64,000 nt of DNA from Nocardioides zeae (GTDB lineage: Bacteria > Actinomycetota > Actinomycetes > Propionibacteriales > Nocardioidaceae): contig NZ_JAAGXA010000003.1 in NCBI RefSeq assembly GCF_010686755.1, positions 152,746 to 216,745 of the forward strand, given 5' to 3'. Both the position numbers and the translations under genes were made by a program. The notes beneath the pieces are model-generated. The model saw nothing but the letters and a program-made list of their open reading frames with translations. It did not search any database and was not told where the DNA came from. Below, one piece after another: positions 25,845 through 33,959 of this stretch (position 1 is the first letter of the stretch; every line of letters starts with the position of its first letter).

Positions 25845-26591
25845 TCACTTCCAACGGAAGACACGGGTGGCGACGAGCGTCGGCACCACGGCGGTGGCGG
25901 CCAGCGTCAGCAGGTCGCGGGCCTCGGGGACGTCACCGAGCCAGGCGGACTGCATGGCCTGCGTGCCCGCACCGAAGGGCAGGACGCGCCCGATCTCGGT
26001 GAGCACGCCGGGCAGCACGTCGGGGGGCACCGTGCCGCCGCCGAGCGTGAGCATGCCGAGGAAGACGACGAGGCCGACCGCCGTCGCGCTGCTCGAGGAG
26101 GGCACGAGGGCGGCGAGGACGAGGCCGATGCCGTACATCGCGGCCGTGGTGAGGAGCGCCGCGAGGACGGTCCAGAACAGCAGGCGCGGCGGGACGAGCT
26201 CGAAGGCCGTCGCCACCACCACCAGCGACAGGATGGTGCCGACGATGCCGAGCACGGCGTTCACGCTCACCTGGCCGAGGAGCACCCAGGATGGTCGCGC
26301 CGGGGTGACGGCCAGACGGCGGAGCACGCCCTCGCTGCGGTAGGAGGCGAGGAACGACGGCATGTTGACCAGCGCGAGGATCGCGACGATCGTGGCGAAC
26401 CCGTTGGGGATGCCGATCGCGCTGGCGGCCGGGATCCCGGTGCCGTCGACCCCGCCCTCCTCGGCGGTGAGGCCGCTCATCACGATGATGAGTCCGGGCA
26501 GGGCCAGCGGCAGGAAGACGCCGGCGGGGTCGCGCCAGACCAGCTTGGCCTCCGTGGCGACGACCTGGCGGACTGCGGTGGCGGTGCTCAT
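25845..26591 (-). CDS. ABC-2 type exporter permease
   Basis: The 248-aa integral membrane protein has about six transmembrane helices with the ABC-2 pattern, including YRSEGVLRRLAVTPARPSWVL between TM2 and TM3 and GGGTVPPDVLPGVLTEIGRVLPF before the last helix. It overlaps the ATPase gene by ATGA. Together they resemble DrrAB-type exporters that give producing strains self-resistance. Likely role: exporting the glycosylated product. Confidence 0.9.
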   Translation of the reverse strand: MSTATAVRQVVATEAKLVWRDPAGVFLPLALPGLIIVMSGLTAEEGGVDGTGIPAASAIGIPNGFATIVAILALVNMPSFLASYRSEGVLRRLAVTPARPSWVLLGQVSVNAVLGIVGTILSLVVVATAFELVPPRLLFWTVLAALLTTAAMYGIGLVLAALVPSSSSATAVGLVVFLGMLTLGGGTVPPDVLPGVLTEIGRVLPFGAGTQAMQSAWLGDVPEARDLLTLAATAVVPTLVATRVFRWK

Positions 26592-27523
26592 CGGTCCTCC
26601 TCCGTGCGACCCGCGGCGGTGCCCGTCAGCTGGAGGAACGCGTCGTCGAGCGTCCCCTGGTGGACTCGCACCCGTTCGTAGCCGACGCCCCAGCCGTGCA
26701 GGGCGCCCGTGATCGCCGTGACCAGGTCGCCCCGGCCCAGCACGTGCACGGTGGACCCGTCGACCTCCACCCCCGTGACCCCCGGGAGCCGCTCGAGGTC
26801 GGCGACGGGCACCCGACCGGCCACGTCGAACGTGACCCGCTGGCCCCCGACGGTGCTCTCGATGATCCCGCCGGTGGTGTCCGTGGCGACGATGCGGCCG
26901 CCGCGCATGAGCGCGACCCGGTCGCAGAGGCGCTCGGCCTCCTCCATGAAGTGGGTGATGAGCACGACGGTCAGGCCGCTGTCGCGCAGGTCGAGGATCG
27001 TCTGCCACATCGCCCGGCGGGCGGTCGGGTCGAGACCGGTCGTGACCTCGTCGAGGATGGCGACCTTGGGTCGGCCGACGAGGGCCAGCGCGATGGAGAG
27101 CCGCTGCTGCTGCCCGCCGCTGAGGCCCTCGAAGGGGGTCGACCGCTTGTCGGTCAGCCCCACCCGCTCGAGCATCTCGTCGACGGGCACCGGATCCGGG
27201 TAGAAGGAGGCGTAGAGCTTGACCGCCTCGCGCACCCGCAGCTTGGCGGGCAGACGGCTCTCCTGCAGCTGGGCGCCGAGCACCTGCCGCAGTGCGTCCC
27301 GGTCCGCGAAGGGGTCGATCCCCAACACGTGGACGGAGCCGGAGTCGGGGCTCGTGAGGCCCTCGATGATCTCGACCGTGGTGGTCTTCCCGGCTCCGTT
27401 GGGACCCAGGATCCCGAAGATCTCCCCGGTCCCGACCGTCAGGTCGACACCGTCGAGGGCCGTGGTCCCGCGGTAGGTCTTGCGCAGCTGCCGGACCTCG
27501 ATGGCTGGCGTGGCAACGTTCAC
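26588..27523 (-). CDS. ABC exporter ATP-binding subunit (DrrA-like)
   Basis: The 311-aa ATPase has Walker A GPNGAGKTTT, Q-loop QLQES, signature LSGGQQQRLS, Walker B VAILDEVTTGLD and switch His in LITHFMEEAE. The C-terminal extension (residues about 230-311) is the DrrA-type domain. The GTG start at 27523 overlaps the stop of the MIO gene (GTGA), and GGGAG lies 8 nt upstream. It pairs with the overlapping permease gene. Confidence 0.95.
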   Translation of the reverse strand: MNVATPAIEVRQLRKTYRGTTALDGVDLTVGTGEIFGILGPNGAGKTTTVEIIEGLTSPDSGSVHVLGIDPFADRDALRQVLGAQLQESRLPAKLRVREAVKLYASFYPDPVPVDEMLERVGLTDKRSTPFEGLSGGQQQRLSIALALVGRPKVAILDEVTTGLDPTARRAMWQTILDLRDSGLTVVLITHFMEEAERLCDRVALMRGGRIVATDTTGGIIESTVGGQRVTFDVAGRVPVADLERLPGVTGVEVDGSTVHVLGRGDLVTAITGALHGWGVGYERVRVHQGTLDDAFLQLTGTAAGRTEEDR

Positions 27524-29112
27524 TGTCGTCTCCCGAGCTCCTCGGCGAGGGGGTCGTCTCCCCCGGGTTCGTCGTGCTCCTCCACGGCGTCGAGCACCAG
27601 CCGCGCGCACTCCCGCACCTCGGCGGCGAGCGGCCGGTCCTCGACGAGCGGCGGGCAGGCCGCCGCGACGCGCGCCCACAGGCCGGTGGCCGGCCGCCCT
27701 CCGAGCGCGGCGTGCTGGGCGAGGCCGACGGCGAGCGAGCCGATCACCCAGCGCGCCGTCGCGAGCGCCTCGCCGACGGCGATGGCCCCGTTCAGCGACA
27801 TGGGCACGTGGTCCTGGTTGGCCCCGTTCGTGGGCAGCGAGGTGAGCGTCGTCGGCTGCACCCGCTGCCGGATCGAGGACACGAACGAGGTCGCGCTGAT
27901 CTGCACGCCGGCGAGGCCGCTGCTCAGCCCCGGCGAGGACGTCAGCATCGGGGGCAGCCCGCCGTTCAGCTCGCTCGCGCAGAGCACGCCGAGCTGGCGC
28001 TCGAGCAGGAACGCCACCTGCTGCAGGCCCAGACCGGTCTGGTCGGAGGCGAGGCCCACCGGCAGCGAGTGGAAGTTCGCGCCGTGGAGCACCCGGCCGT
28101 CCACGCAGACGGGGTTGTCGGTCACCCCGCTCGCCTCGCCGAGCAGGATCTCCTCGCAGGACCGGGCCTGGTCGAGCACGGCGCCGAGCACCTGGGACGC
28201 GGCGCGGATGCTGTAGACCTCCTGGAGCGGACGCCCCTCCACCCGCGCGGGCCGGTCGGGGTCGAGCGCGTCGCGGATCCACGCGGCGACCTCCGCCTGG
28301 CCCGGTTGGCGCCGGACCGCGGCGATGGCCGGGTCGAGCGACTCGCTGCCGATCCCCACGACCTCGACGAGGCGCGCCGTGAGCAGGGCGGCCGCGCGCA
28401 CGTGGGCCTGGAGCTCGTGGAGGTTGACGAGGGCGGCGGCGAGGCTGACGCTCGTGCCGTTGACGAAGGCGAGCGCGAGGCGGGCCGGCCACGTGACGGG
28501 GGCACAGCGGATGTCCGCCAGGGCGCGGGCGGAGTCGACCACCTCCCACGCACCCGCGGCGTCCCGGACCCAGGCCTCGCCCCGGCCGGCCATGGCCAGC
28601 GCCGCGGCGGCCAGGGGCTGGAGGTCGCCGCTCGCGCTCACGGTCCCGGCGCCCGGGACGGCGGGCACGAAGCCGCGGTCGTGGAGCCGGGCGAGCGACT
28701 GCCACTGCTCCGGCGTCACGGCGGAGAAGCCCTGCCGCATGCCGTGCAGCCGCAGGAGCACGGCGAGGCGGCAGACCCGCGGGTCGAGGTGGCGCCCCTG
28801 GGCGGTGCCGAGGTGGTGGATGAGGCCCATCCCGGTGCGCGTCCCGTCCCCGGCCCCCGGGTGGTCGACGAGGGCGCCGAAGCCGTTCGTCACGCCGTAC
28901 ACCTGCACGTCGGCGGCGAGCGCGCCCTCCATGACGGCGACGCTCTGGTCCATCGCGGCCCGCTCCTCCGCGGTGAGCGGGGGCACGGGGGTCGCGACGT
29001 CGCCGCCGGCGACGAGCGCGCGCAGCGAGGTGAGCGGCGGGGTGGGTGAGGGTGACGTGGGGAAGGAGGACGCGTCGGAGGTGGTCGAGGGCGTCGGGGC
29101 GGTCGTCGTCAT
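27520..29112 (-). CDS. MIO-dependent aromatic amino acid ammonia-lyase/aminomutase (tyrosine-type)
   Basis: The 530-aa protein carries the self-forming MIO triad Ala160-Ser161-Gly162 in GTVSASGDLQPLA, the catalytic Tyr72 in VYGVTNGFGA, and the conserved LLGEASGVTDNPVC segment. His100-Leu101, in GLIHHLGT, aligns with the His-Leu selectivity pair of bacterial tyrosine ammonia-lyases; HAL has Ser-His there and PAL Phe-Leu. Product is therefore p-coumarate, or beta-tyrosine if it acts as a mutase; sequence alone cannot separate these. A Ser/Thr/Pro-rich N-terminus of about 28 residues is extra. It overlaps both neighbours by 4 nt. Confidence 0.88.
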   Translation of the reverse strand: MTTTAPTPSTTSDASSFPTSPSPTPPLTSLRALVAGGDVATPVPPLTAEERAAMDQSVAVMEGALAADVQVYGVTNGFGALVDHPGAGDGTRTGMGLIHHLGTAQGRHLDPRVCRLAVLLRLHGMRQGFSAVTPEQWQSLARLHDRGFVPAVPGAGTVSASGDLQPLAAAALAMAGRGEAWVRDAAGAWEVVDSARALADIRCAPVTWPARLALAFVNGTSVSLAAALVNLHELQAHVRAAALLTARLVEVVGIGSESLDPAIAAVRRQPGQAEVAAWIRDALDPDRPARVEGRPLQEVYSIRAASQVLGAVLDQARSCEEILLGEASGVTDNPVCVDGRVLHGANFHSLPVGLASDQTGLGLQQVAFLLERQLGVLCASELNGGLPPMLTSSPGLSSGLAGVQISATSFVSSIRQRVQPTTLTSLPTNGANQDHVPMSLNGAIAVGEALATARWVIGSLAVGLAQHAALGGRPATGLWARVAAACPPLVEDRPLAAEVRECARLVLDAVEEHDEPGGDDPLAEELGRRQ

Positions 29113-30407
29113 CGGGCGGCTCCTGCCGTGGCGAGGGGCGCGGCGGGCGTGCCCCGCACCAGGTCGGTGAGGGTGGTGCCGAGCTCGTAGGGGTCGGGCA
29201 TCGCGCGGACCTCGTCGCGCAGGGCGCGGGCGGCCCTCCGGTGCGACGGGCCGTCGAGCAGCGCGGTCACGTGGTCGCGCACCGTGGCGGCGTCGGCCTC
29301 CTCGGCGGGCACCGAGCGGGCGGCGCCCTGCGCCACCAGCCCCGCGGCCAGCAGGGGGGCGTCGAACTCGGCGGGCAGCACGAGCTGCGGCACGCCGTGC
29401 ACCGCCGCGGTCGCCACGGTGCCGGGTCCGCCGTGGTTGACGGCCGCCGCGCAGGTGGGCAGCAGGGCGTCCAGCGGCACGTGCTCCTCGAGCCGCACGT
29501 TGCCGGGCAGCGACCCCAGCGACGCGTGCTCGGACGGCGCGAGCGCGGCCACGACCTCGACGTCGAGCGCGGCGAGACCGTGGACGACCTCCGCGGCCGA
29601 GCACACGTAGCGGCCGAAGCGCGCCACCGACGACGACCCGAGGCAGACGCTCACCCGCGGCCGACCGGTCGGCTCCGGCGGCTCCGTGAGGACCCAGGAC
29701 GGGACCGGCCGGGACCCGTTGTAGGGCACGTGGCGCACCGGCAGGTAGGCCACGTCCGCCGGGTCCTCCGCCCGGAGGGCGGCGGGCAGCTGGGTGATCG
29801 TCGCCTCGCCGTGCACCAGGCGCTCGCTGAACTCCACGCCGTACGGCGCGGCCGACCGCCCGATCCACTCCTCGAGCGGGTCGGGCCGGGGGCCCGGGGC
29901 ACCGTCGGCACGCAGCCGCAGGAACTGCCGGCGGAAGCGCGCGACGAGGTCGAGGCTCCACGCGAAGCGCACGTGGCGCGCGCCGACCGCCTCGGCGGCG
30001 ACGGCCCCGGCGAAGGTGGTCGTCTCCCAGACCACCAGGTCGGGCCGCCAGCGGCGGGCCAGCGCGACGAGGCCGGCGCACATGGGGTCGCTCACGAGCG
30101 CCCACCACCAGCGCACGAGGTAGGTGTAGCTGCGCGTCACGACCTCCCCGTCCACGCCGGGGCGCAGGCAGGCGGTGTCCATCCCGCCGCTCACGCGACG
30201 CCGGGGCGGGACGCGCTCGAGGAGGGCCCCCAGCCGGTGGTCCCGGCCGACGCCCACCGTCGGCAGCCCGCTCGTCGCCAGCGCGTCGACGAGGTCGGGC
30301 TGGGTCGCGAACAGCACGTCGTGGCCGGCCGCGCGCAGGCCCCACCCCACTGGGACGAGACCGGCGGCGTGGCTCCACTCCGCCTGCGAGACCAGGAGGA
30401 CCCTCAT
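29109..30407 (-). CDS. Glycosyltransferase 2, MGT/EryCIII-like GT-B
   Basis: The 432-aa enzyme parallels glycosyltransferase 1: MRVLLVSQAEWSHAAGLVPV at the start, [38 protein letters not shown], and nucleotide-sugar motif VNHGGPGTVATAAVHGVPQL. It is tightly coupled to the 2,3-dehydratase upstream and the MIO gene downstream (ATGA at both ends). Five related copies in the cluster suggest several sugars per product. Confidence 0.9.
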   Translation of the reverse strand: MRVLLVSQAEWSHAAGLVPVGWGLRAAGHDVLFATQPDLVDALATSGLPTVGVGRDHRLGALLERVPPRRRVSGGMDTACLRPGVDGEVVTRSYTYLVRWWWALVSDPMCAGLVALARRWRPDLVVWETTTFAGAVAAEAVGARHVRFAWSLDLVARFRRQFLRLRADGAPGPRPDPLEEWIGRSAAPYGVEFSERLVHGEATITQLPAALRAEDPADVAYLPVRHVPYNGSRPVPSWVLTEPPEPTGRPRVSVCLGSSSVARFGRYVCSAAEVVHGLAALDVEVVAALAPSEHASLGSLPGNVRLEEHVPLDALLPTCAAAVNHGGPGTVATAAVHGVPQLVLPAEFDAPLLAAGLVAQGAARSVPAEEADAATVRDHVTALLDGPSHRRAARALRDEVRAMPDPYELGTTLTDLVRGTPAAPLATAGAAR

Positions 30408-31834
30408 GCGGCGTCCCCCGGGGTCGCCGCCAGGCCGTGGGCCGCGGCCACGAGGGTGCGCAGCTCGACGTTCACGTAGTGGCTGTGCTGCAGCAGGCTG
30501 CCGAGCTGGTGCAGGCTCATCCAGCGGAAGCCGGGCGGCTCGGTGCCGACCGCGGCGTCGTCGACCGCCACGAGCCGGTAGCGGGTGCGGGCGTCCCAGA
30601 ACCGGCCGCCCTCCTCCGAGAGCACGGACTCGAAGAGCACCGTGGCGGGCGGCGCGTCGACGGCCAGCGTCCGGAGCGGCGGTGGCACGGCGGCGTCGGT
30701 CGCGTCCTGCAGGGTCGGGCCCAGCTCGACGCCGTCGCGGTAACCGGGCGACGGGCTGGCCCGCACGAGCAGGTGGAGCACGTCGTCGACCGCGGCCGCC
30801 AGGCAGACCGCCAGGCCCTCGGAGCGGGGCGCGAGCAGCGGCTGGCGCCAGGTGCGCACCTCACGGCCGTGGGCCTCGACCTGCACGCCCCGGATGGCGA
30901 AGCGGTCGCCGTCGACGTGGCGCAGCTCGCCGTCGACGTGGTGCCAGCCGTCGCCGACCTCGCGCAGCGGCACGAGCGCGGCGCGACGCAGCGGGCGGCT
31001 CCGCAGGCCGGTGAGCCAGCTCAGCAGGTCGGCGTAGGGGTGCAGCGCCTCGGTCGTGGGCGCCAGCGATGCCCGCACGGTGCGGGCGAGCCGGTCGTCG
31101 AGGCCGGGGACCGGCTCCTCCCACCCACCGATCAGGTGCAGGGGCAGGCAGGAGAGGACAGTGCGTGCGTCCATGTTGACGAGGTCGGCCTCGAGCAGGC
31201 AGCCGTAGAGGTCCTCGAGAGGCACCCAGCGGAAGCCGGGGAGCACCTCGAGCACCTCCCGGTCCTCGAGGAGCACGAGCATGTTGCGGTTCCGCTTCTG
31301 GAAGAACCACGCCGCCTGCTCCGACTGCAGCACGTCGACGAGCACCCGGCCCCGACCGGCGTCGGTGAACCACGAGAGGTAGGGCACCGACGCGCCGCCG
31401 TGCTTGCCCGTGTAGTTGCTCCACGTCGCCTGCACCGTCGGGCTGAGCTGCACGCCGTTGCGGTTGCCGGGCTCCGCCTTCGCCTGCACGAGCACGTGGA
31501 GGCGTCCCTCGGCGCGAGCGGCGACGAAGCCGAGGATCCCGACCTCGGGCTGGTCGATGATCGGCTGGCTCCACCCCTCCGGCCGTGGCGTGCCCGGGTG
31601 GGCGTCGGCGTCGGCGACCGGCCCCACGTGCAGGCCGGTGACCCGGAAGAATCCGCCGCTGGGGTGGACGAGGTCGCCCGTGTCCGGGTCGGCGCGCCAC
31701 GGCGCGATGTCGTCGAGGTCGACCTGGCGCACCGTCATGGTGTGCCGCGCCGCGACGTCGGCCAGCCACGACTGCACCGCGGCCACGCCCGGTGGCGTGG
31801 TCCGCCGCGGGGCCAGCTCGTCGACGGAGGTCAT
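30404..31834 (-). CDS. NDP-hexose 2,3-dehydratase (EvaA/TylX3-like)
   Basis: The 476-aa protein is an internal duplication, as in EvaA. Each half carries a matching block: QAKAEPGNRNGVQLSPTVQA (first) and RASPSPGYRDGVELGPTLQD (second), plus FRWVPLEDLYG and FRWMSLHQLG. The enzyme removes the C2 hydroxyl of NDP-4-keto-6-deoxyglucose, producing the 3,4-diketo intermediate that the aminotransferase or ketoreductase then takes. Its presence commits the sugar to the 2,6-dideoxy series. It starts 6 nt after the M29-like gene. Confidence 0.93.
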   Translation of the reverse strand: MTSVDELAPRRTTPPGVAAVQSWLADVAARHTMTVRQVDLDDIAPWRADPDTGDLVHPSGGFFRVTGLHVGPVADADAHPGTPRPEGWSQPIIDQPEVGILGFVAARAEGRLHVLVQAKAEPGNRNGVQLSPTVQATWSNYTGKHGGASVPYLSWFTDAGRGRVLVDVLQSEQAAWFFQKRNRNMLVLLEDREVLEVLPGFRWVPLEDLYGCLLEADLVNMDARTVLSCLPLHLIGGWEEPVPGLDDRLARTVRASLAPTTEALHPYADLLSWLTGLRSRPLRRAALVPLREVGDGWHHVDGELRHVDGDRFAIRGVQVEAHGREVRTWRQPLLAPRSEGLAVCLAAAVDDVLHLLVRASPSPGYRDGVELGPTLQDATDAAVPPPLRTLAVDAPPATVLFESVLSEEGGRFWDARTRYRLVAVDDAAVGTEPPGFRWMSLHQLGSLLQHSHYVNVELRTLVAAAHGLAATPGDAA

Positions 31835-31840
31835 GACCGC

Positions 31841-32851
31841 TCAGGCCTGGAAGTCGGTGGTGGCGTCGATGGCGATGAAGTCGACGTGCGCCCCCGTGAG
31901 CCCCTCGCCGACAGCGATGTGGACCCCGATGGCGCCCTCGTTGAGCTGCGAGTTCACCGACCAGTCGACCTCGTCGGGCTTCATCGCCGCGTTGGAGCTG
32001 AAGGCCAGCTCGGTGAGCATGCCGCCCAGCCCGGCGTTGGTGTGCTCCAGCAGCTCCGGGGCGATGTCGCGGCCCGAGGTCGTCAGCACCCTGCGGAGCA
32101 CCGAGTGCTCGACCGTCAGCCGCAGCGGGAACTCGCCGGCGCGGGCCAGCGAGCGCAGCAGCTCCCAGGCCGCGCCCTGCATGGCGCGCACGTCGTCGCC
32201 GACGTGGCGGTGCACCGCCACGGAGACGCCGTCGGCGACGAACTCGCCGTTGACGTCGAAGCCCGGCTTGATGCCGGCCATGAACTCGTCGGGCACCGAC
32301 ACGAGCCCGACCTCGAAGTAGGCGCCCACGCTCTCCCACTCGCCCGGGGCGAGCTCGGGCTCGATCTTGGGCCGGAGCATGGTGATCTCGTCGAGCTCGC
32401 ACCGCAGCTCGGCGTCGGCGCTCGAGACGACCATCGTGGACGAGCCCGCCACTGCCTCGAGGAGCACGTTGTTGCGCTCGGCGGCGTCGACGAACGACGA
32501 GCGCGCCATCTTCTCGAGCGTGTAGAGCACGGCCTCCGGGGCGGGGTCGAACGCCACCCCCGCCACGATGAGCACCCGCGAGTCGGCGAAGTACTCCCGC
32601 CAGACGTCGTGGTTGGACACGTCGAGCGGTGTCGTCGGGATGGCGACGACGTTGCGGCGCTCGTCGGGCGAGAGCCCGGAGAGGTGCTCGAAGTGGAGGG
32701 CGCCCACCCCGCGCTCGTGGAGCATCCGGAGCAGGGCCCGCGAGTCGGTGAGCAGCAGCGGCTCCTCGCCCTCGAAGACCGGCAGCAGCGACTGCGTGAG
32801 CCGCTCGGCGAAGCCGGCCTCCTGCTCCGCGGGGGTGTCGGTCACGGTCAT
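31841..32851 (-). CDS. M29-like metallopeptidase homologue (AmpS/NicX superfamily)
   Basis: The 336-aa protein is divergent, but its C-terminal half matches the M29/COG2309 fold. Candidate metal ligands appear in order: Glu189 (SVPDEF), Glu281 (LTELAFSSN), His311 (GVHIAVG), then His322 and Asp324 (AHVDFIAID). The N-terminal half is a variable alpha/beta domain. M29 proteins are aminopeptidases, while NicX relatives are ring-opening dioxygenases. It directly follows the 76-aa peptide gene (39 nt gap) with an excellent AAGGAG site, so peptide trimming or modification is an attractive role, but this is inference. The superfamily call is mine from motif spacing. Confidence 0.6.
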   Translation of the reverse strand: MTVTDTPAEQEAGFAERLTQSLLPVFEGEEPLLLTDSRALLRMLHERGVGALHFEHLSGLSPDERRNVVAIPTTPLDVSNHDVWREYFADSRVLIVAGVAFDPAPEAVLYTLEKMARSSFVDAAERNNVLLEAVAGSSTMVVSSADAELRCELDEITMLRPKIEPELAPGEWESVGAYFEVGLVSVPDEFMAGIKPGFDVNGEFVADGVSVAVHRHVGDDVRAMQGAAWELLRSLARAGEFPLRLTVEHSVLRRVLTTSGRDIAPELLEHTNAGLGGMLTELAFSSNAAMKPDEVDWSVNSQLNEGAIGVHIAVGEGLTGAHVDFIAIDATTDFQA

Positions 32852-32890
32852 GGCGGCGCTCCTTTCCGAGAACAGGGCTTGGGGGCGGGC

Positions 32891-33121
32891 TCAGAAGCCC
32901 GACGAGCAGGGGCATCCGGCCGGCGGCGGGGTCTCCCCGTCGGGGCCGGTGCGGTCGACGACCTCGCGCTCCGTGCCACGCACGTCGACCGAGGCCCGGC
33001 TGTGGCTGGTGCCGCCGACGAAGCTCACCCGCGCCGTACGGCGGGGCGTGGCTCCTGCGGCTGCCGGCGGCGGGGCGGAGGGCCCCGCGGCGGTGTCCGG
33101 CCCGATGCGCTCGTCGGTCAT
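32891..33121 (-). CDS. 76-aa candidate precursor peptide A
   Basis: The peptide has a Pro/Ala-rich N-terminal half, a basic TPRRTARVSF stretch, a middle SRASVDVRGTEREVVDR segment, and a tail ETPPPAGCPCSSGF holding its only two Cys and a Ser-Ser pair. GGGAGG lies about 8 nt before the ATG (an overlapping GTG is one codon upstream). It heads the leftward operon and has its own regulon-box promoter. Its middle resembles peptide B (TP[RK]R ... RA ... V.G.. RE), and both end in Ser-rich, aromatic-terminated tails. It looks like a RiPP precursor; no homologue is known to me. Confidence 0.6.
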   Translation of the reverse strand: MTDERIGPDTAAGPSAPPPAAAGATPRRTARVSFVGGTSHSRASVDVRGTEREVVDRTGPDGETPPPAGCPCSSGF

Positions 33122-33176
33122 CACGTCGTCCTCCCGGCCACGGTCGCAGGCTCCCTGCGACCTCGTCGTGCCCTGG

Positions 33177-33237
33177 ACGCTAGGCAGGCGCCGACGCGCC
33201 TCGGAAGGCTCGGGAGGCCACGCGAGCGGAACCGGTC
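33177..33237 (-). promoter_or_regulatory. Promoter of peptide A operon: regulon box and -10
   Basis: Box GAGCGGAACCGGTC (33224-33237) lies 41 nt upstream of TAGCGT (33182 down to 33177) on the leftward strand. The leader to the ATG at 33121 is about 50 nt and contains a GGTCGCAGG...CTGCGACC hairpin. The core CCTAGCGTC-AGG is shared with the peptide B promoter. Confidence 0.65.
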
Positions 33238-33265
33238 CGCCGGGTGCGCGGGCCGGGTCGCCCCT

Positions 33266-33326
33266 GAGCGGAGCCGGTCAATCCGGGGGTCGGGGACGAC
33301 CGCTCGCGGCGGTCCTCACCTAGCGT
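33266..33326 (+). promoter_or_regulatory. Rightward regulon box and -10 inside the cluster
   Basis: Box GAGCGGAGCCGGTC (33266-33279) is followed after 41 nt by TAGCGT (33321-33326), the same geometry as the other three. It would fire rightward, antisense to GNAT 1 (33362-33913), and continue into the rightward operon at 33960. No rightward gene begins between, so the transcript would have a long antisense leader. Confidence 0.5.
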
Positions 33327-33361
33327 GGCGAACTGCCGCGGGTCGCCGGCCGTGCCGGCGC

Positions 33362-33913
33362 TCAGTCGCCGAGGAGCGCCCCCAGGACCTCACGGCCCTC
33401 GCGGTCCCAGTCCGACCGGTAGACCGCGACCACGTCCATGTCGAGCGTTCGGGAGCCATCGTGCAGGTAGTCGCGCAGCGTCCCCTCGAGACGCGCCCCC
33501 GGCGCGTCCCACGCCCACGCGCCGTGGACCTCGTGCACGTAGACCTTGGCCACGCGCCACGTCGCGAAGGCGACGTTGAGCAGCAGCAGCCGCGTCTCGT
33601 GCGCCACCGCGTCGGCCACGCCCGGAGCGAGCTGCAGGCCGGCCCGCACGTGGCCGGCGTGCGGGTCGAGGTCCCAGAGGGTCGCGACCCCGACCGGGTC
33701 GCCGCCGTCCGCACCACCGGGGCGCACGTCGTACTGGAGCGCGATGCGGCCCGGCTCCGCCGGGCAGGCCAGCTCCGTGACCAGGTCGAGGTCGGGCATC
33801 CCGGCCGCGTCGGCCGGTGCGAGCCCGAGCTCCTCCTGCAGGTCGAGGGCCGATCGGAAGGACGTGGGCTCGAGCTCGACACGCGCCGTCGCCAGCGCCG
33901 GGAAGAGGGTCAC
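33362..33913 (-). CDS. GNAT-family acyltransferase 1
   Basis: The 183-aa protein has a GNAT/RimJ-like core: DPVGVATLWDLDPHAGHVRAG (beta-4/5), then a helix-rich ADAVAHETRLLLLNVAFATW RVAKVYVHEVHGAW segment where acetyl-CoA normally binds, although the R/Q-x-x-G-x-G loop is degraded to LAPGVADA. It is similar in layout to GNAT 2 at 34703. AGGAG sits 7 nt before the GTG start. Possible role: transferring the aromatic acyl group from the carrier protein to a sugar or peptide amine. It is divergent from the rightward operon with a 46-nt gap. Confidence 0.7.
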   Translation of the reverse strand: MTLFPALATARVELEPTSFRSALDLQEELGLAPADAAGMPDLDLVTELACPAEPGRIALQYDVRPGGADGGDPVGVATLWDLDPHAGHVRAGLQLAPGVADAVAHETRLLLLNVAFATWRVAKVYVHEVHGAWAWDAPGARLEGTLRDYLHDGSRTLDMDVVAVYRSDWDREGREVLGALLGD

Positions 33914-33959
33914 GGTTGCTCCTGCGCCTCGTGGGTGGGGACCGTCGGTGGCCGACCCT

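Larger units (their letters stand above)
33125..33361. promoter_or_regulatory. Central control region of the cluster
   Basis: This gap of 237 nt between peptide A and GNAT 1 holds two oppositely used regulon boxes, 42 nt apart, each paired with a TAGCGT element. An imperfect inverted repeat, GGTCGCAGG-ctcc-CTGCGACC-type, lies at about 33142-33161 in the peptide A leader. No gene is seen. Confidence 0.6.

Noticed and set aside
33325-33579. Rightward 84-codon frame just after the fourth regulon promoter
   Set aside because: Pro/Arg-rich shadow of GNAT 1, which has clear family features and a good ribosome site on the other strand.
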